Counted from the stretch's first letter, positions 47,725 to 57,397 are shown. The stretch is 64,000 nt of DNA from Acidocella sp. (GCF_027352905.1 NZ_DAIEIF010000013.1:117817-181816); one strand, 5' to 3'. Notes: generated by a model from the letters alone, not told the origin. Made by a program: numbers and translations.

Positions 47725-49532
47725 CGCGCGGGCCCGACCTTAACCTCGCCGCCATCGGCAATGGCGCCATCGCCTCGCTGATCGACCGCCAGGGCACGCA
47801 TCTTTGGTGCTGCTGGCCAAGGCTGGATGGCGACCCGGTCTTTCATGCCTTGCTGGGTGGCGGCGCGCCGGAGAATGGCACGTTCGCCACCGAGCTGGCG
47901 GGGCTGTCGGAGTCCAGCCAGAGCTATATGCCCAACACCGCCATCGTCGAGACCATCCTGCGCGACGGCCAGGGCAACGCCCTGCGTATCGTCGATTTCT
48001 GCCCCCGCTTCCGGCTCTACGGACGCATCTTCCATCCCTTCATGCTCATCCGGCGGGTGGAGCCATTGGCGGGGCGGCCGCGCATCACCATAAGGCTGCG
48101 CCCCGGCTTCAATTATGGCGAGCAGCATCCCCGCCCATCCATCGGCAGCAATCATCTGCGCTGGGCCGGGCCGGATTTTGCCCTGCGCGCCACCACGGAC
48201 ATGCCCATCTCCCATGTCCTGCACGAGAACGCCTTTACCCTGAGCCGCCCCGGCACGCTGGTGCTCAGCGTCGATGAGCCGCTCAGCCAGTCCCCGGATT
48301 CGCTCTATACCCAGTTTCTCTCAGAAACCCGGAATTACTGGCAGGATTGGGTGGCCAATCTCAACGTGCCGTTCGACTGGCAGGACGCGGTGATCCGCGC
48401 CGCGATCACGCTGAAGCTCTGTTCCTTCGACGACACGGGCGGCGTCGTCGCGGCGCTCACCACCTCCATCCCGGAGGCGCCGGGCTCGGGCCGCACCTGG
48501 GATTACCGGTTCTGCTGGCTGCGGGATTCGATGTTCACCATTTCCGCCCTCAACCGCCTTTCGGCGACGCGGACGATGGAAACCTATCTCAATTTCGTGC
48601 TGGATAACGTCACGGCGGCGGGGCCGGGGGAATTGCCGCCGCTCTTTCCCATCGCCCCGGGGATGAAGCTCGGCGAATACATCGCCCCCTGCCTGCCCGG
48701 CTATGCCGGCGGGGATGGGCCGGTGCGGGTCGGCAATGGCGCCGCCATCCAGCGCCAGAACGACGCCTATGGCGCCATCATTCTCAGCTTCACCCAGTTC
48801 TTCTTCGACCACCGGCTGAAGCTGCGCGGCGATCTCGCCTTGTACCGGCAGCTCTGCCCGCTGGGCGAGATCGCGGCGCGGGTGGCGCTGGAACCGGATG
48901 CCGGGCCGTGGGAATTCCGGGGCCGGGCGCGGGTCCATAGTTTTTCCGCCGCCATGTGCTGGGCGGCGCTCTCCCGCCTGGCGATGATCGCCGGGGCGCT
49001 GGGGCTGGAGGACGAGGCCGCCGATTGGGAGGCCCGCGCCCAGGGCCTGCGTGATGAAATCCTGCGCCGCGTCGTCACGGCGGAGGGCTGGCTTTCGGGC
49101 GTGCTGGATGAGGAGGTCGCGGACGCCTCCGTGCTGGTCCTGCCGGATATCGGCTTCATCGGCGCCCGCTCGCCGGAATTCTCCGCCACGCTCGATATGG
49201 TGGCGCGCCGGCTGCTGCATGACGGCTTCGTGCTGCGCTACGACGCGCCGGATGATTTCGGCCTGCCCGAGACCGCATTTTTGCTGTGCAGCTTCTGGTA
49301 CGTCAACGCTCTGGCCATGGCGGGCCGGCTGGCCGAGGCGCGGGCGCTGTTCGAGCGGATTCTCGCCGTCCGCAACCATGTCGGCCTGCTCTCGGAGGAT
49401 GTGGCCACCTCCAAGGAGGGAGAGCCCCGCCTCTGGGGTAATTTTCCGCAAACCTATTCACATGTGGGCTTGATACTTTGCGCGATGAGATTGTCACGCA
49501 GTTGGGAGGAAGGGTTATGGCGCGCCTCGTAG
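47721..49532 (+). CDS. GH15-family hydrolase (glucoamylase/trehalase-like)
   Basis: A 603-residue glycoside hydrolase: an N-terminal beta-sandwich (IGNGAIASLIDRQGTHLWCC), then the (alpha/alpha)6 barrel with GRTWDYRFCWLRDSMFTISA and, near the end, the catalytic glutamate region GLLSEDVATSKEGE followed by WGNFPQTYSHVGLI. Cytosolic (no signal peptide). Relatives cleave trehalose or short glucans. It lies between otsB and otsA, overlapping both, so it is part of trehalose metabolism, perhaps turnover. Confidence 0.88.
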   Translation: MTRGPDLNLAAIGNGAIASLIDRQGTHLWCCWPRLDGDPVFHALLGGGAPENGTFATELAGLSESSQSYMPNTAIVETILRDGQGNALRIVDFCPRFRLYGRIFHPFMLIRRVEPLAGRPRITIRLRPGFNYGEQHPRPSIGSNHLRWAGPDFALRATTDMPISHVLHENAFTLSRPGTLVLSVDEPLSQSPDSLYTQFLSETRNYWQDWVANLNVPFDWQDAVIRAAITLKLCSFDDTGGVVAALTTSIPEAPGSGRTWDYRFCWLRDSMFTISALNRLSATRTMETYLNFVLDNVTAAGPGELPPLFPIAPGMKLGEYIAPCLPGYAGGDGPVRVGNGAAIQRQNDAYGAIILSFTQFFFDHRLKLRGDLALYRQLCPLGEIAARVALEPDAGPWEFRGRARVHSFSAAMCWAALSRLAMIAGALGLEDEAADWEARAQGLRDEILRRVVTAEGWLSGVLDEEVADASVLVLPDIGFIGARSPEFSATLDMVARRLLHDGFVLRYDAPDDFGLPETAFLLCSFWYVNALAMAGRLAEARALFERILAVRNHVGLLSEDVATSKEGEPRLWGNFPQTYSHVGLILCAMRLSRSWEEGLWRAS

Positions 49533-50914
49533 TCGTTTCAAACCGCGTGCCGGACGTCGCGGATCCATCTAGCCCGCGCGCGGGAGGTCTGGCGGTTGGG
49601 CTGGCGGATGCGCTGGTGCCCGGCTCGCTCTGGTTCGGCTGGTCCGGCCACCAGGTGCCGGAGCGCTCAAGTGAAATCAGCGAGGCGGAATCGGAGGGGA
49701 TCAGCTACGCCACCATCGATCTGGCGGAGGCGGATTACCGGGCCTTCTATCTGGGCTTCTCCAACAGCACGCTTTGGCCGCTCTTTCACATGCTGCCGAG
49801 CTTCGTGAATTACGACACCGGGGAATACCGGGCCTATCAGGAGGTGAATGAGGAATACGCGGCGGCCCTGGTCAAGTTGTTGCATCCGGATGACCTCGTC
49901 TGGATCCACGACTACCAGCTGCTCGGCGTGGCGGCGGCTCTGCGCCGCCGGGGCGTGACCAACCGCATCGGATTTTATCTGCACATTCCCTTCCCCGCCC
50001 CGGCGATCTACGAATTGCTGCCGCCGGGCGAGGAATTGCTCGTGGGGCTGCTCGCCCATGACGTCATTGGCTTCCAGACGCGGCGGGATCAGGAGCATTT
50101 CCTCGCGACGTTGCGCTGTCATGGTTTTTCCCTCCAGGGCGAGTCCCTGCATTACCGGGGCCGGCTGGTGCGCACCGTGGTGACGCCGGTGGGGGTGGAT
50201 GTGGACGCCTTCCACGGGCTGGCGGTGCGGGCGGTGCGCCGGGTCGAGGCGAGGCGGGTGGTGGAGAGCCTCGCCGGGCGCGCGCTGATGATCAGCGCCG
50301 ACCGGCTGGATTACACCAAGGGCCTGCCGGCGCGGTTCGATTCCTATGGGCGTTTTCTCTCGCGCTTCCCCAACCAGCGGCGGCGGGTGAGCTTCCTCCA
50401 GGTCGCCGCGCCCTCGCGCGAGGAGGTGGATAGATACCGGGATCTGCGCGACGAGCTCGACAACAAGGCCGGGGCGATCAATGGCGCCTTCTCGGATTTC
50501 GACTGGGTGCCGCTGCGCTACATGACCCGCGCGGCGGGCCGTCCCTTGCTGGCGGGAATGTTCCGCATCTCCCGCATCGGGCTGGTGACGCCGCTGCGCG
50601 ACGGCATGAACCTGGTGGCGATGGAATATGTCGCGGCGCAGAACCCGGATGATCCCGGCGTGCTCATCCTCTCCAAATTCGCGGGCGCCGCCAGCATCCT
50701 GCCCGAGGCGCTGCTGGTGAACCCCTATGATATCGATGGGGTGGCGGAGGCGATCGACCGCGCCCTGACCATGGGGCTGGAGGAGCGGCGCGAGCGCCAT
50801 GCCGCCTTGCTCGCCCAGGCGCGCCGGCATGACGCGCGGGCCTATTGCCTCGGCTTCACCTCGGCCCTGCGTCAATGCGAGGCGCGGGCCATGGCGGAGG
50901 AGGCCATCCGCTAG
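49517..50914 (+). CDS. otsA: Trehalose-6-phosphate synthase
   Basis: Joins UDP-glucose and glucose-6-phosphate. The 465-residue GT20 enzyme has VVVSNRVPD at the N-terminus, WIHDYQLLGVAAALR, FYLHIPFPAPAIYELLP, ADRLDYTKGLPARF and TPLRDGMNLVAMEYVAAQ. GGAGGAAGGG lies just before ATG 49517, inside the 3' end of the GH15 gene (16-bp overlap), so the three genes form one operon. Confidence 0.95.
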   Translation: MARLVVVSNRVPDVADPSSPRAGGLAVGLADALVPGSLWFGWSGHQVPERSSEISEAESEGISYATIDLAEADYRAFYLGFSNSTLWPLFHMLPSFVNYDTGEYRAYQEVNEEYAAALVKLLHPDDLVWIHDYQLLGVAAALRRRGVTNRIGFYLHIPFPAPAIYELLPPGEELLVGLLAHDVIGFQTRRDQEHFLATLRCHGFSLQGESLHYRGRLVRTVVTPVGVDVDAFHGLAVRAVRRVEARRVVESLAGRALMISADRLDYTKGLPARFDSYGRFLSRFPNQRRRVSFLQVAAPSREEVDRYRDLRDELDNKAGAINGAFSDFDWVPLRYMTRAAGRPLLAGMFRISRIGLVTPLRDGMNLVAMEYVAAQNPDDPGVLILSKFAGAASILPEALLVNPYDIDGVAEAIDRALTMGLEERRERHAALLAQARRHDARAYCLGFTSALRQCEARAMAEEAIR

Positions 50915-50978
50915 CGGCGCTGGCCTCTGGCGGGGACGAGGTATAGATTGCGCGGCGCGAAGGCGCGCGGAGATTGGC

Positions 50979-52487
50979 TTGGCTGAAACCTACCTGCTCG
51001 GGATCGATCTTGGCGCCGGCAGCCTCAAGGCGACGCTGATCACGCCCGATGGCGCGATCAAGGCGGAGGCGGCGGCGCCGGTTTCCACCGCCATGCGCCA
51101 TTTCGGCTGGGCGGAGCAGGATCCGGCGGAATGGTTCGCCGCCCTCTGCCAGGCGGTCAGGGGCGTTCTCTCCCAGCATGGGGTGGAGGCGGGGCGGATC
51201 GCGGGCATTGGCCTCTCCGCCGGGGCGCATATCCCCGTCCTCACCGACGGGGAGGGCACCGTGCTGCGCCCGGCGATCATGTGGAGCGACCAGCGCGCCG
51301 CCGCCGAGGCCGAGGCCCTGCATGAGCGGGCGGGGGCGGAAATCGTCGCCACCGCGCTCAACCGGGTCAACCCGACCTGGACGCTGGCGATGCTCGCCTG
51401 GCTGAGGACGCATGAGCCGGAGGTGATGGCGCGCGCCCGGCGGCTCTATCTCGCCAAGGATTTCCTGCGCTCCTGCCTCACCGGCACCTGGGAGACCGAT
51501 TATGCGGACGCGATCGGCACCCTGCTGGCCGATGACCGCACCAAAAGTTGGTCGCCCGAGATGGCGCGGCTGATCGGCCTCGATATGGCGATTCTGCCGC
51601 CGATCGTGCCGCCGGAGCAGGTGGTGGGCGGGGTGACGGAAAAGGCGGCCGCCCGCACCGGCCTCAAGCCCGGCACGCCGGTCGTGTGCGGCTCCAACGA
51701 CACCACGGTGGAGTTTTTCGGTGTCGGCGGCAACGCGCCCGGCATTGGCGGGGTCAAGCTGGCCACGGCGGGGGTCCTCTTCCTCGCCACGCGCGGACCG
51801 GCGGTGCATCCGCCCGTCTCCTGCTATCCGCATATCATTCCCGGCCTTTATTACACCGCCACCGGCACCAATAGCTGCGCCTCGGCGCATCGCTGGGTGC
51901 GGGATTTGATGTTCGCGGAAGGCGGGTTCGAGGCGATGGACGCGCTGGCCAGCGCCGCGCCGCGCGGGGCGGAGGGGCTGCTCTTCCACCCATATCTCCA
52001 GGGCGAGCGCGCCCCTTATTGGGACCCGCTGCTGCGGGCGGATTTCATTGGCATGACCATGGCCCATGGCAAGATGCATTTCGCCCGCGCCGTGTATGAG
52101 GGCATCGCCTTCTCGATCCGTGATCTGCTGGAGGCGGCGCGCGCCCTGGGGCTGGAGTTCGGCCCCATCCGGCTGATGGGCGGCGGGGCGCGCAGCGCCT
52201 GCTGGCGGCGGATCATCGCGGATGTGACGGGGCTGGTCATCGAGCGCACGGAGGCGGGTGACGCCTCCTTCGGGGCGGCGCTGGTGGCGGGCATCGGCGC
52301 CGGGCTGTTCAGCGGACCGGAGGCGGCGGCGGCGCGCTGCGTGCGGCTCAAGGATGTCACCCGCCCCGAGGCGGAGGGGGTGGCGTTCTATGCCCGGCTG
52401 TTCGAGATCTACAAGGAGGCGCAGGCGGCGCTGGCCGGAATCGATCACCGGCTGCACGCGCTGGTGGCCGCGCCGGCGGAGGCGTGA
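50979..52487 (+). CDS. xylB: FGGY-family sugar kinase, xylulokinase-like
   Basis: A 502-residue FGGY kinase: [17 protein letters not shown] phosphate loop, [43 protein letters not shown] and the ATP-binding [18 protein letters not shown]. Closest by eye to xylulokinases, but substrate is not certain. No ATG fits the N-terminus; TTG 50979, with GGAG 6 bp upstream, was chosen. It ends 1 bp before ureAB, so the kinase and urease genes share a transcript, an odd pairing. Confidence 0.75.
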   Translation: MAETYLLGIDLGAGSLKATLITPDGAIKAEAAAPVSTAMRHFGWAEQDPAEWFAALCQAVRGVLSQHGVEAGRIAGIGLSAGAHIPVLTDGEGTVLRPAIMWSDQRAAAEAEALHERAGAEIVATALNRVNPTWTLAMLAWLRTHEPEVMARARRLYLAKDFLRSCLTGTWETDYADAIGTLLADDRTKSWSPEMARLIGLDMAILPPIVPPEQVVGGVTEKAAARTGLKPGTPVVCGSNDTTVEFFGVGGNAPGIGGVKLATAGVLFLATRGPAVHPPVSCYPHIIPGLYYTATGTNSCASAHRWVRDLMFAEGGFEAMDALASAAPRGAEGLLFHPYLQGERAPYWDPLLRADFIGMTMAHGKMHFARAVYEGIAFSIRDLLEAARALGLEFGPIRLMGGGARSACWRRIIADVTGLVIERTEAGDASFGAALVAGIGAGLFSGPEAAAARCVRLKDVTRPEAEGVAFYARLFEIYKEAQAALAGIDHRLHALVAAPAEA

Positions 52488-52488
52488 C

Positions 52489-53181
52489 ATGAATCTTTCC
52501 CCCACCGAACTCGAACGGCTGACAATCTTCACCGCGGCGGAGCATGCGCGGCGGTTGCGGGCGCGCGGCATCCGGCTTTCCCACCCCGAGGCGGTGGCGC
52601 TGATCGCCGATGAGATGCTGCTCGCCGCCCGCGCCGGCATGGAATATGAGGCGATCGTGGATATGGCGGCGGGGCTGCTCACGGCGGCGGAGGTCGAGCC
52701 GGGCGTGCCCAGCCTGGCCGAATTCATCGCCGTCGAGGCGAATTTCCCGGAAGGCACCAAGCTCGTTATCGTCTTCCGCCCCATCGCCGGCGGGCTGGAA
52801 GCGGAGGGGGAGGAGATCCCGGGCGAGATCATCACCCCGGCGGGGGAGATCAAGCTCAACGCCGGGCGGGAGCGCGTCGAGATCGAGGTGCTCAACACCG
52901 GCGACCGCGACATCCAGGTGCGCAGCCACGCCCATTTCTTCGAGACCAACCCCGCCCTGCGCTTCGACCGCGCCGCCGCGTTCGGCTTCCGGCTGGATGT
53001 GCCCTCGGGGGCGGGGATGCGCTTCGAGCCCGGCATCGCCCGCAAGGTGAGGCTGGTGGCGATGGCGGGGACGCGCATCGTCCAGGGCCAGGCCGGACTC
53101 ACCGGCGGGCGGCTGGACGACCCGGCGGTGAAGGCGGCGGCGCTGACGGCGGCGCGCGACGGCGGCTATCAGGGGAGCTGA
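52489..53181 (+). CDS. ureAB: Urease gamma-beta fusion subunit
   Basis: A 230-residue fusion. Residues 1-100 are the gamma subunit ([34 protein letters not shown]); from about 115 the beta subunit ([35 protein letters not shown]). Fused gamma-beta chains occur in Helicobacter and some other bacteria. Structural part of the nickel urease with UreC, encoded 3 bp downstream. Confidence 0.92.
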   Translation: MNLSPTELERLTIFTAAEHARRLRARGIRLSHPEAVALIADEMLLAARAGMEYEAIVDMAAGLLTAAEVEPGVPSLAEFIAVEANFPEGTKLVIVFRPIAGGLEAEGEEIPGEIITPAGEIKLNAGRERVEIEVLNTGDRDIQVRSHAHFFETNPALRFDRAAAFGFRLDVPSGAGMRFEPGIARKVRLVAMAGTRIVQGQAGLTGGRLDDPAVKAAALTAARDGGYQGS

Positions 53182-53184
53182 GCC

Positions 53185-54891
53185 ATGGCGAGGATGAGCC
53201 GCGCCGATTACGCCGCCACCTTCGGCCCCACCACCGGGGATATGGTGCGGCTCGGCGATACCGGGTTGCTCGCCGAGATCGAGCGTGACTACACGGTTTA
53301 TGGCGATGAGCTGACCACCGGCGCGGGCAAGGCGATGCGCGATGGCGAGGGTTTCCAGACCACCGGCACGGCGGCCTCCGGCGCGCTGGACGCGGTGGTG
53401 CAGAACGCCACCATCCTCGACGCCGTTCTCGGGATCATCAAGGCCGATATCGGCATTCGCGACGGCCGCATCGCCGGGATCGGCAAGGCGGGCAACCCGG
53501 ACATCATGGCCGGGGTGGACCCCGCGCTGCGCTGCGGCCCCAACACCGCCGTGCATCATGGCGAGGCCTATATCATCACCGCCGGGGCGGTGGAGAGCCA
53601 TGCCCATTTCCTCTGCCCCCAGCAGAGCGAGCAGGCGATGGCGGGCGGCATCACCACCATCATCGGCATGTCCCCCGGCCCGTATTTCGACGTCAGCTGT
53701 TCCGGCCCCGCCATTCTCGGCCAGATGCTGCAGGCGGCTGAATTCTCGCCGCTCAATTTCGGCTTTCTCGGGCGCGGCTGCTCCGACCCCGGCGCGGTCG
53801 AGGAATCGGTGGCGGGCGGGGCGCTGGGGGTGAAGATCCATGAGGATTTCGGCGCCTCGCCCGCGGTGCTCGAAGGCTGCCTCGCCGCCGCGGACCGGCA
53901 TGATTTCAGCGTCTGCCTGCATACCGACACGATCAACGAATACGGGTTCTGCGAGGATACGCTGCGCGCCATTGGCGGGCGCTCCATCCATATGTTCCAT
54001 ACGGAGGGTGCCGGCGGCGGCCACGCCCCGGATCTGCTGCGGGTGAACGGCCACGCCAACGTGCTGCCCGGCTCGACCAACCCCACCAACCCGTTCACCG
54101 CCTACGCCCTGCATGAGGGGCTGCCGATGACCATGCTGGCGCATGCGATGAACTGGCGGCTGGCGGAGGATCTCGCCTTCGCCGAATCCCGGGTGCGGCC
54201 GCAGACCATGGCGGCGGAGGATCTGCTGCACGACATGGGCGCGATCTCTATTTTCTCCACCGACAGCCAGGGCATGGGGCGGCTCGCGGAGAACACCGCC
54301 AAATGCTGGCAGCTCGCCAGCGTGATGAAGGCGCGGCTGGGCCGGCTGCAGGAGGAGACCACCGCGCGCGCCGATAATGAGCGGATCAAGCGCTATCTCG
54401 CCAAGCTCACCCTCAACCCGGCGATCGCGGCGGGCATCGCCGCCCATGTCGGCAGTTTGCAACCTGGCCGGATGGCCGATCTCATCTTCTGGCCCCGCGC
54501 CAGTTTCGGCATCAAGCCCCGCGTGGTGATGAAAAGCGGTTTCATCATCTGGGCCAGTTGCGGCGATGCCAATGGCAGCATGATGGAGAGCGAACCCAAT
54601 CTTCAGCGGCCGATGTGGGGGAGCCTGGGCGGCTCCCCGGCGCGGCTGGGGGTAAATTTCGTCTCCCGCCTCGCCATCGAGGCCGGCCGGCAGCGCCAGC
54701 TCGGGCTGGGCAAGGCGTTCGTGCCCATCGCCAGCACGCGCGGTCTGGGCAAGGCGGATATGGTCCATAACACCGCCCTGCCGGTCATCGAGGTGGATAG
54801 CGAGACCTTCGAGGTCCGCGCCGATGGAAGGCTGCTGAGCGGCCCGCCCGCGCGGCGGGTACCGCTCAACCGCGCCTATATGCTCAGGTGA
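53185..54891 (+). CDS. ureC: Urease alpha subunit
   Basis: Catalytic subunit (568 residues) hydrolysing urea to ammonia and carbamate. Nickel ligands are present: H-x-H in VESHAHFLCPQQ, the carbamylated lysine and a histidine in GVKIHEDFGAS, histidine in VCLHTDTINEYG, FHTEGAGGGHAPD and aspartate in STDSQGMGR. The mobile flap, usually VCHHLD, reads LAHAMN here: catalytic histidine kept, flap cysteine replaced by alanine. The protein is divergent from standard UreC at several such positions. Overlaps ureD. Confidence 0.9.
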   Translation: MARMSRADYAATFGPTTGDMVRLGDTGLLAEIERDYTVYGDELTTGAGKAMRDGEGFQTTGTAASGALDAVVQNATILDAVLGIIKADIGIRDGRIAGIGKAGNPDIMAGVDPALRCGPNTAVHHGEAYIITAGAVESHAHFLCPQQSEQAMAGGITTIIGMSPGPYFDVSCSGPAILGQMLQAAEFSPLNFGFLGRGCSDPGAVEESVAGGALGVKIHEDFGASPAVLEGCLAAADRHDFSVCLHTDTINEYGFCEDTLRAIGGRSIHMFHTEGAGGGHAPDLLRVNGHANVLPGSTNPTNPFTAYALHEGLPMTMLAHAMNWRLAEDLAFAESRVRPQTMAAEDLLHDMGAISIFSTDSQGMGRLAENTAKCWQLASVMKARLGRLQEETTARADNERIKRYLAKLTLNPAIAAGIAAHVGSLQPGRMADLIFWPRASFGIKPRVVMKSGFIIWASCGDANGSMMESEPNLQRPMWGSLGGSPARLGVNFVSRLAIEAGRQRQLGLGKAFVPIASTRGLGKADMVHNTALPVIEVDSETFEVRADGRLLSGPPARRVPLNRAYMLR

Positions 54892-55640
54892 ATCCCCAGC
54901 TCGACCTGCATTTCGCCCGGGACGGGGCCGGGCGGAGCCTGCTGACGCGCCGCCGCGCCGGCTACCCTTTCGGCCTCGCCGCGCCATTGCGCGGGCCGCG
55001 GGGCGGGGCGGTGGTGATGCTGCAATCCATCTCGGGCGGGCTTTATGGCGGCGAGCGGCTAGGCCAGCGCCTGGTGCTGGCGGAAGGGGCCGATGTGCGG
55101 CTGATCCAGCCCGCCGCCACCCCGGTGCGCCGCCAGGGGGAGGCGGCGGCGGCGCGGCAGAGCATCACGCTGGAGACCGGCGCGGGGGCGCGGCTCATCT
55201 ACGCCACGCGGCCCCTCATCCTGCTGCCGGGGGCGGCGCTCATTCAGGATTGGGAGGTCGTGCTGGCGCCAGGGGCGCGCCTGCTATTCTGGGAGGGGTT
55301 CGCCGCCCACGCGCCGGGCAAGGCGGCGGCGGCGTGGCGGCTGGCCGGGCGGGTCAGCATCCGCGCGCCGGGGGGCAGGCTGCTGGCGGCGGAGCGGATG
55401 ACGGCGCGGAGCGGGGATGCGGCCTGTGCTTACGGGGCCTTCGGCAAGATCTGGTGCCTGGGCGGCGGCCCGCCGCGCGAGCCCCCGCCTGTGCCATCCG
55501 CCGGGATTTATTGCGGCGTGAGCGCGCTGCCGGGCGGAGCGGGGTATGTCATCGCCCTCGCGGCGCGGGAAGGCGGCAGGCTGGCCGACGCCCTCGAGAG
55601 TCTGGCGGGCTGGGCCGAGGCCCTCATACCAGCGGGCTGA
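54888..55640 (+). CDS. ureD: UreD-like urease accessory protein
   Basis: A 250-residue beta-rich protein of the UreD/UreH family that binds urease apoenzyme during nickel insertion. Cues: GGLYGGERLGQRLVLAEGAD, PAATPVRRQ and a beta-helix of ARLIYATRPLILLPGA type. GTG start overlaps the ureC stop by 4 bp. Shorter and more divergent than typical UreD. ureE, F and G are not in the window. Its 3' end overlaps the next, convergent gene. Confidence 0.75.
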   Translation: MNPQLDLHFARDGAGRSLLTRRRAGYPFGLAAPLRGPRGGAVVMLQSISGGLYGGERLGQRLVLAEGADVRLIQPAATPVRRQGEAAAARQSITLETGAGARLIYATRPLILLPGAALIQDWEVVLAPGARLLFWEGFAAHAPGKAAAAWRLAGRVSIRAPGGRLLAAERMTARSGDAACAYGAFGKIWCLGGGPPREPPPVPSAGIYCGVSALPGGAGYVIALAAREGGRLADALESLAGWAEALIPAG

Positions 55641-55857
55641 GGACGATCCGCCGCCCCTGGCCGGTGACGCTGGCGATGCGCCCGCCCTCCGTGCCGCTCA
55701 ACATCACCATATCCCCTTCCGCCATTAGATCGGCGGCGTCGGCGAAATAGCCGGGATGCGCCGCCTCGGTCAGATTGTCGTTGCCCGCCTTGTAGTGCCA
55801 GAGGGTGAAACCGTTGGCATAGGCAAGGACCGAGAGATTGCGGAGGGTGAATGACAT
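55624..55857 (-). CDS. Small conserved hypothetical protein (77 aa)
   Basis: A 77-residue soluble protein with no cysteines: LRNLSVLAYANGFTLWHYKA then NDNLTEAAHPGYF and DLMAEGDMVMLSG. I recall similar small ORFs in Acetobacteraceae and in phage-type modules, without a known function. AAGGA precedes the ATG. Its promoter carries a LexA-like box (see 55905). Overlaps ureD by 17 bp tail to tail. Confidence 0.65.
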   Translation of the reverse strand: MSFTLRNLSVLAYANGFTLWHYKAGNDNLTEAAHPGYFADAADLMAEGDMVMLSGTEGGRIASVTGQGRRIVLSPLV

Positions 55858-55904
55858 AGGCGGGTTCCTTTCATCGCTTACTTAAGGTTGTATCCGATGA
55901 TAGG

Positions 55905-55937
55905 CTTATATTCCTACATGCAGAACATAACAAGAAC
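55905..55937 (-). promoter_or_regulatory. Promoter with SOS (LexA-like) GTTC-N7-GTTC box
   Basis: On the minus strand GTTC-N7-GTTC (55937 to 55923) matches the alphaproteobacterial LexA direct repeat exactly. It overlaps a -35 TTGTTA (55933-55928) with, 17 bp on, a -10 TATAAG (55910-55905). The start codon of the 77-aa gene is about 48 bp downstream. The 8-base motif alone could occur by chance about once or twice in 64 kb; the fit with the promoter is what supports it. Confidence 0.5.
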
Positions 55938-55969
55938 AAAATGCGCTTGCCCGCAAAAATAATTGGTCC

Positions 55970-57397
55970 TTAATTTCCGTATCCCACGATCCCCTTGATT
56001 TCCAGGAAATCATTGAGGGCGAAATCGGCGTATTCGCGCCCATTGCCGGATTGCTTATAGCCGCCGAAGGGGGCGTAAAAATCGGAATCCGGGTAGTTCA
56101 GATAGACCGAGCCCGCGCGCATCTCAGCCGCCACGGCGCGCACCTGATCCATATTCTTGCCCTGGACATAAGCGGCGAGGCCGTAAACCGTGTCGTTGGC
56201 GATCTCGATCGCTTCCTCCACCGTGTCATAGGGGATGATGGAGAGCACGGGGCCGAAAATCTCCTCCTGCTCGATGGTCATGCCCGGGCGGACATTGCCG
56301 AATACGGTGGGCTTGACGAAATAGCCCTTGTTCAGCCCATCCGGCCGGCCGAGACCGCCGCAGGCGAGGGTGGCGCCCTCATCGATGCCCGCCTTGATCA
56401 GCCGCTGCACCTTGTCCCATTGCGCCTGGCTCACCAGCGGGCCCAGCATCGTGCCCTCCGCGAAGGCCGGCCCCACCACCTGCTTGCGCGCCTCATCGGC
56501 CGCGATCTCCACCGCCTCGTCATGCAGGCCGTGCGGCACGAGCATGCGGGTCGCGGCGTCGCAGGATTGGCCGGTATTGATGAAACACGCGCCGATGCCC
56601 TTGCGCACCGCATCTTCGAGGTCGACATCCGGCAGGAGAATGTTAGCGGATTTGCCGCCCAGCTCCTGGCAGACGCGCTTGACCGTCGCCGCCGCCTCCC
56701 GCGCCACGATCACCCCGGCGCGGGTGGAGCCGGTGAAGGAGACCATGTCCACATCCGGATGCCCGGCCATCACCTGCCCGACCTCCGGCCCGGTGCCATT
56801 GACGAGGTTGAACACGCCCTTCGGCACGCCCGCCTCGTGCATCACCTCCGCGAAGATCAGCGCGTTGACCGGCGCGATCTCGGAGGGTTTGAGGACCATG
56901 GTGCAGCCCGCCGCCAGCGCCGGGGCGACCTTGCAGACGATCTGGTTGAGCGGCCAGTTCCAGGGAGTGATGAGGCCGCACACGCCGATCGGCTCCTTCA
57001 CCACCAGAGTGGTGCCCCGCGTCTCGCTGAACTCGAATGTCTTGAACGTCTCGATCAGCGCGATGAAATGCTGCTGACCGACCCAGGCCTGCGCCTCCTT
57101 GGCGAAGGCGATGGGCGCGCCCATCTCGCGCGCGCAGGCCTCGGCGATGTCGTCATAGCGCTTGTTGTAAACCGCGAGGCAGGTTTCGAGCAGATCCAGC
57201 CGCTCCTTGCGGGAGGTGTGGGAAAACGCTTTGAAGGCGGCCTTCGCGGCGGCGACCGCCTTGTCCACATCGGCGCGGGAGCCGCCGGAGATCTCGGTGA
57301 ACACATCCTCGGTCGAGGGGTCGATGACCGGGATGCGGTTGGGTACCGCCGGGTCCACCCAGGCGCCGTCGATGTAGAATTTCAGATGGTCGGGCAT
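55970..57397 (-). CDS. Aldehyde dehydrogenase (NAD(P)+)
   Basis: A 475-residue ALDH. Motifs in order: WNWPLNQIVCKVAPALAAGC, SFTGSTRAGVIVAREAA, catalytic glutamate in QELGGKSANI, catalytic cysteine in FINTGQSCDAATRM, EEIFGPVLSI. Broad aldehyde oxidation; substrate unknown. Monocistronic by spacing; ccrM starts upstream on the same strand after 80 bp. Confidence 0.92.
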   Translation of the reverse strand: MPDHLKFYIDGAWVDPAVPNRIPVIDPSTEDVFTEISGGSRADVDKAVAAAKAAFKAFSHTSRKERLDLLETCLAVYNKRYDDIAEACAREMGAPIAFAKEAQAWVGQQHFIALIETFKTFEFSETRGTTLVVKEPIGVCGLITPWNWPLNQIVCKVAPALAAGCTMVLKPSEIAPVNALIFAEVMHEAGVPKGVFNLVNGTGPEVGQVMAGHPDVDMVSFTGSTRAGVIVAREAAATVKRVCQELGGKSANILLPDVDLEDAVRKGIGACFINTGQSCDAATRMLVPHGLHDEAVEIAADEARKQVVGPAFAEGTMLGPLVSQAQWDKVQRLIKAGIDEGATLACGGLGRPDGLNKGYFVKPTVFGNVRPGMTIEQEEIFGPVLSIIPYDTVEEAIEIANDTVYGLAAYVQGKNMDQVRAVAAEMRAGSVYLNYPDSDFYAPFGGYKQSGNGREYADFALNDFLEIKGIVGYGN

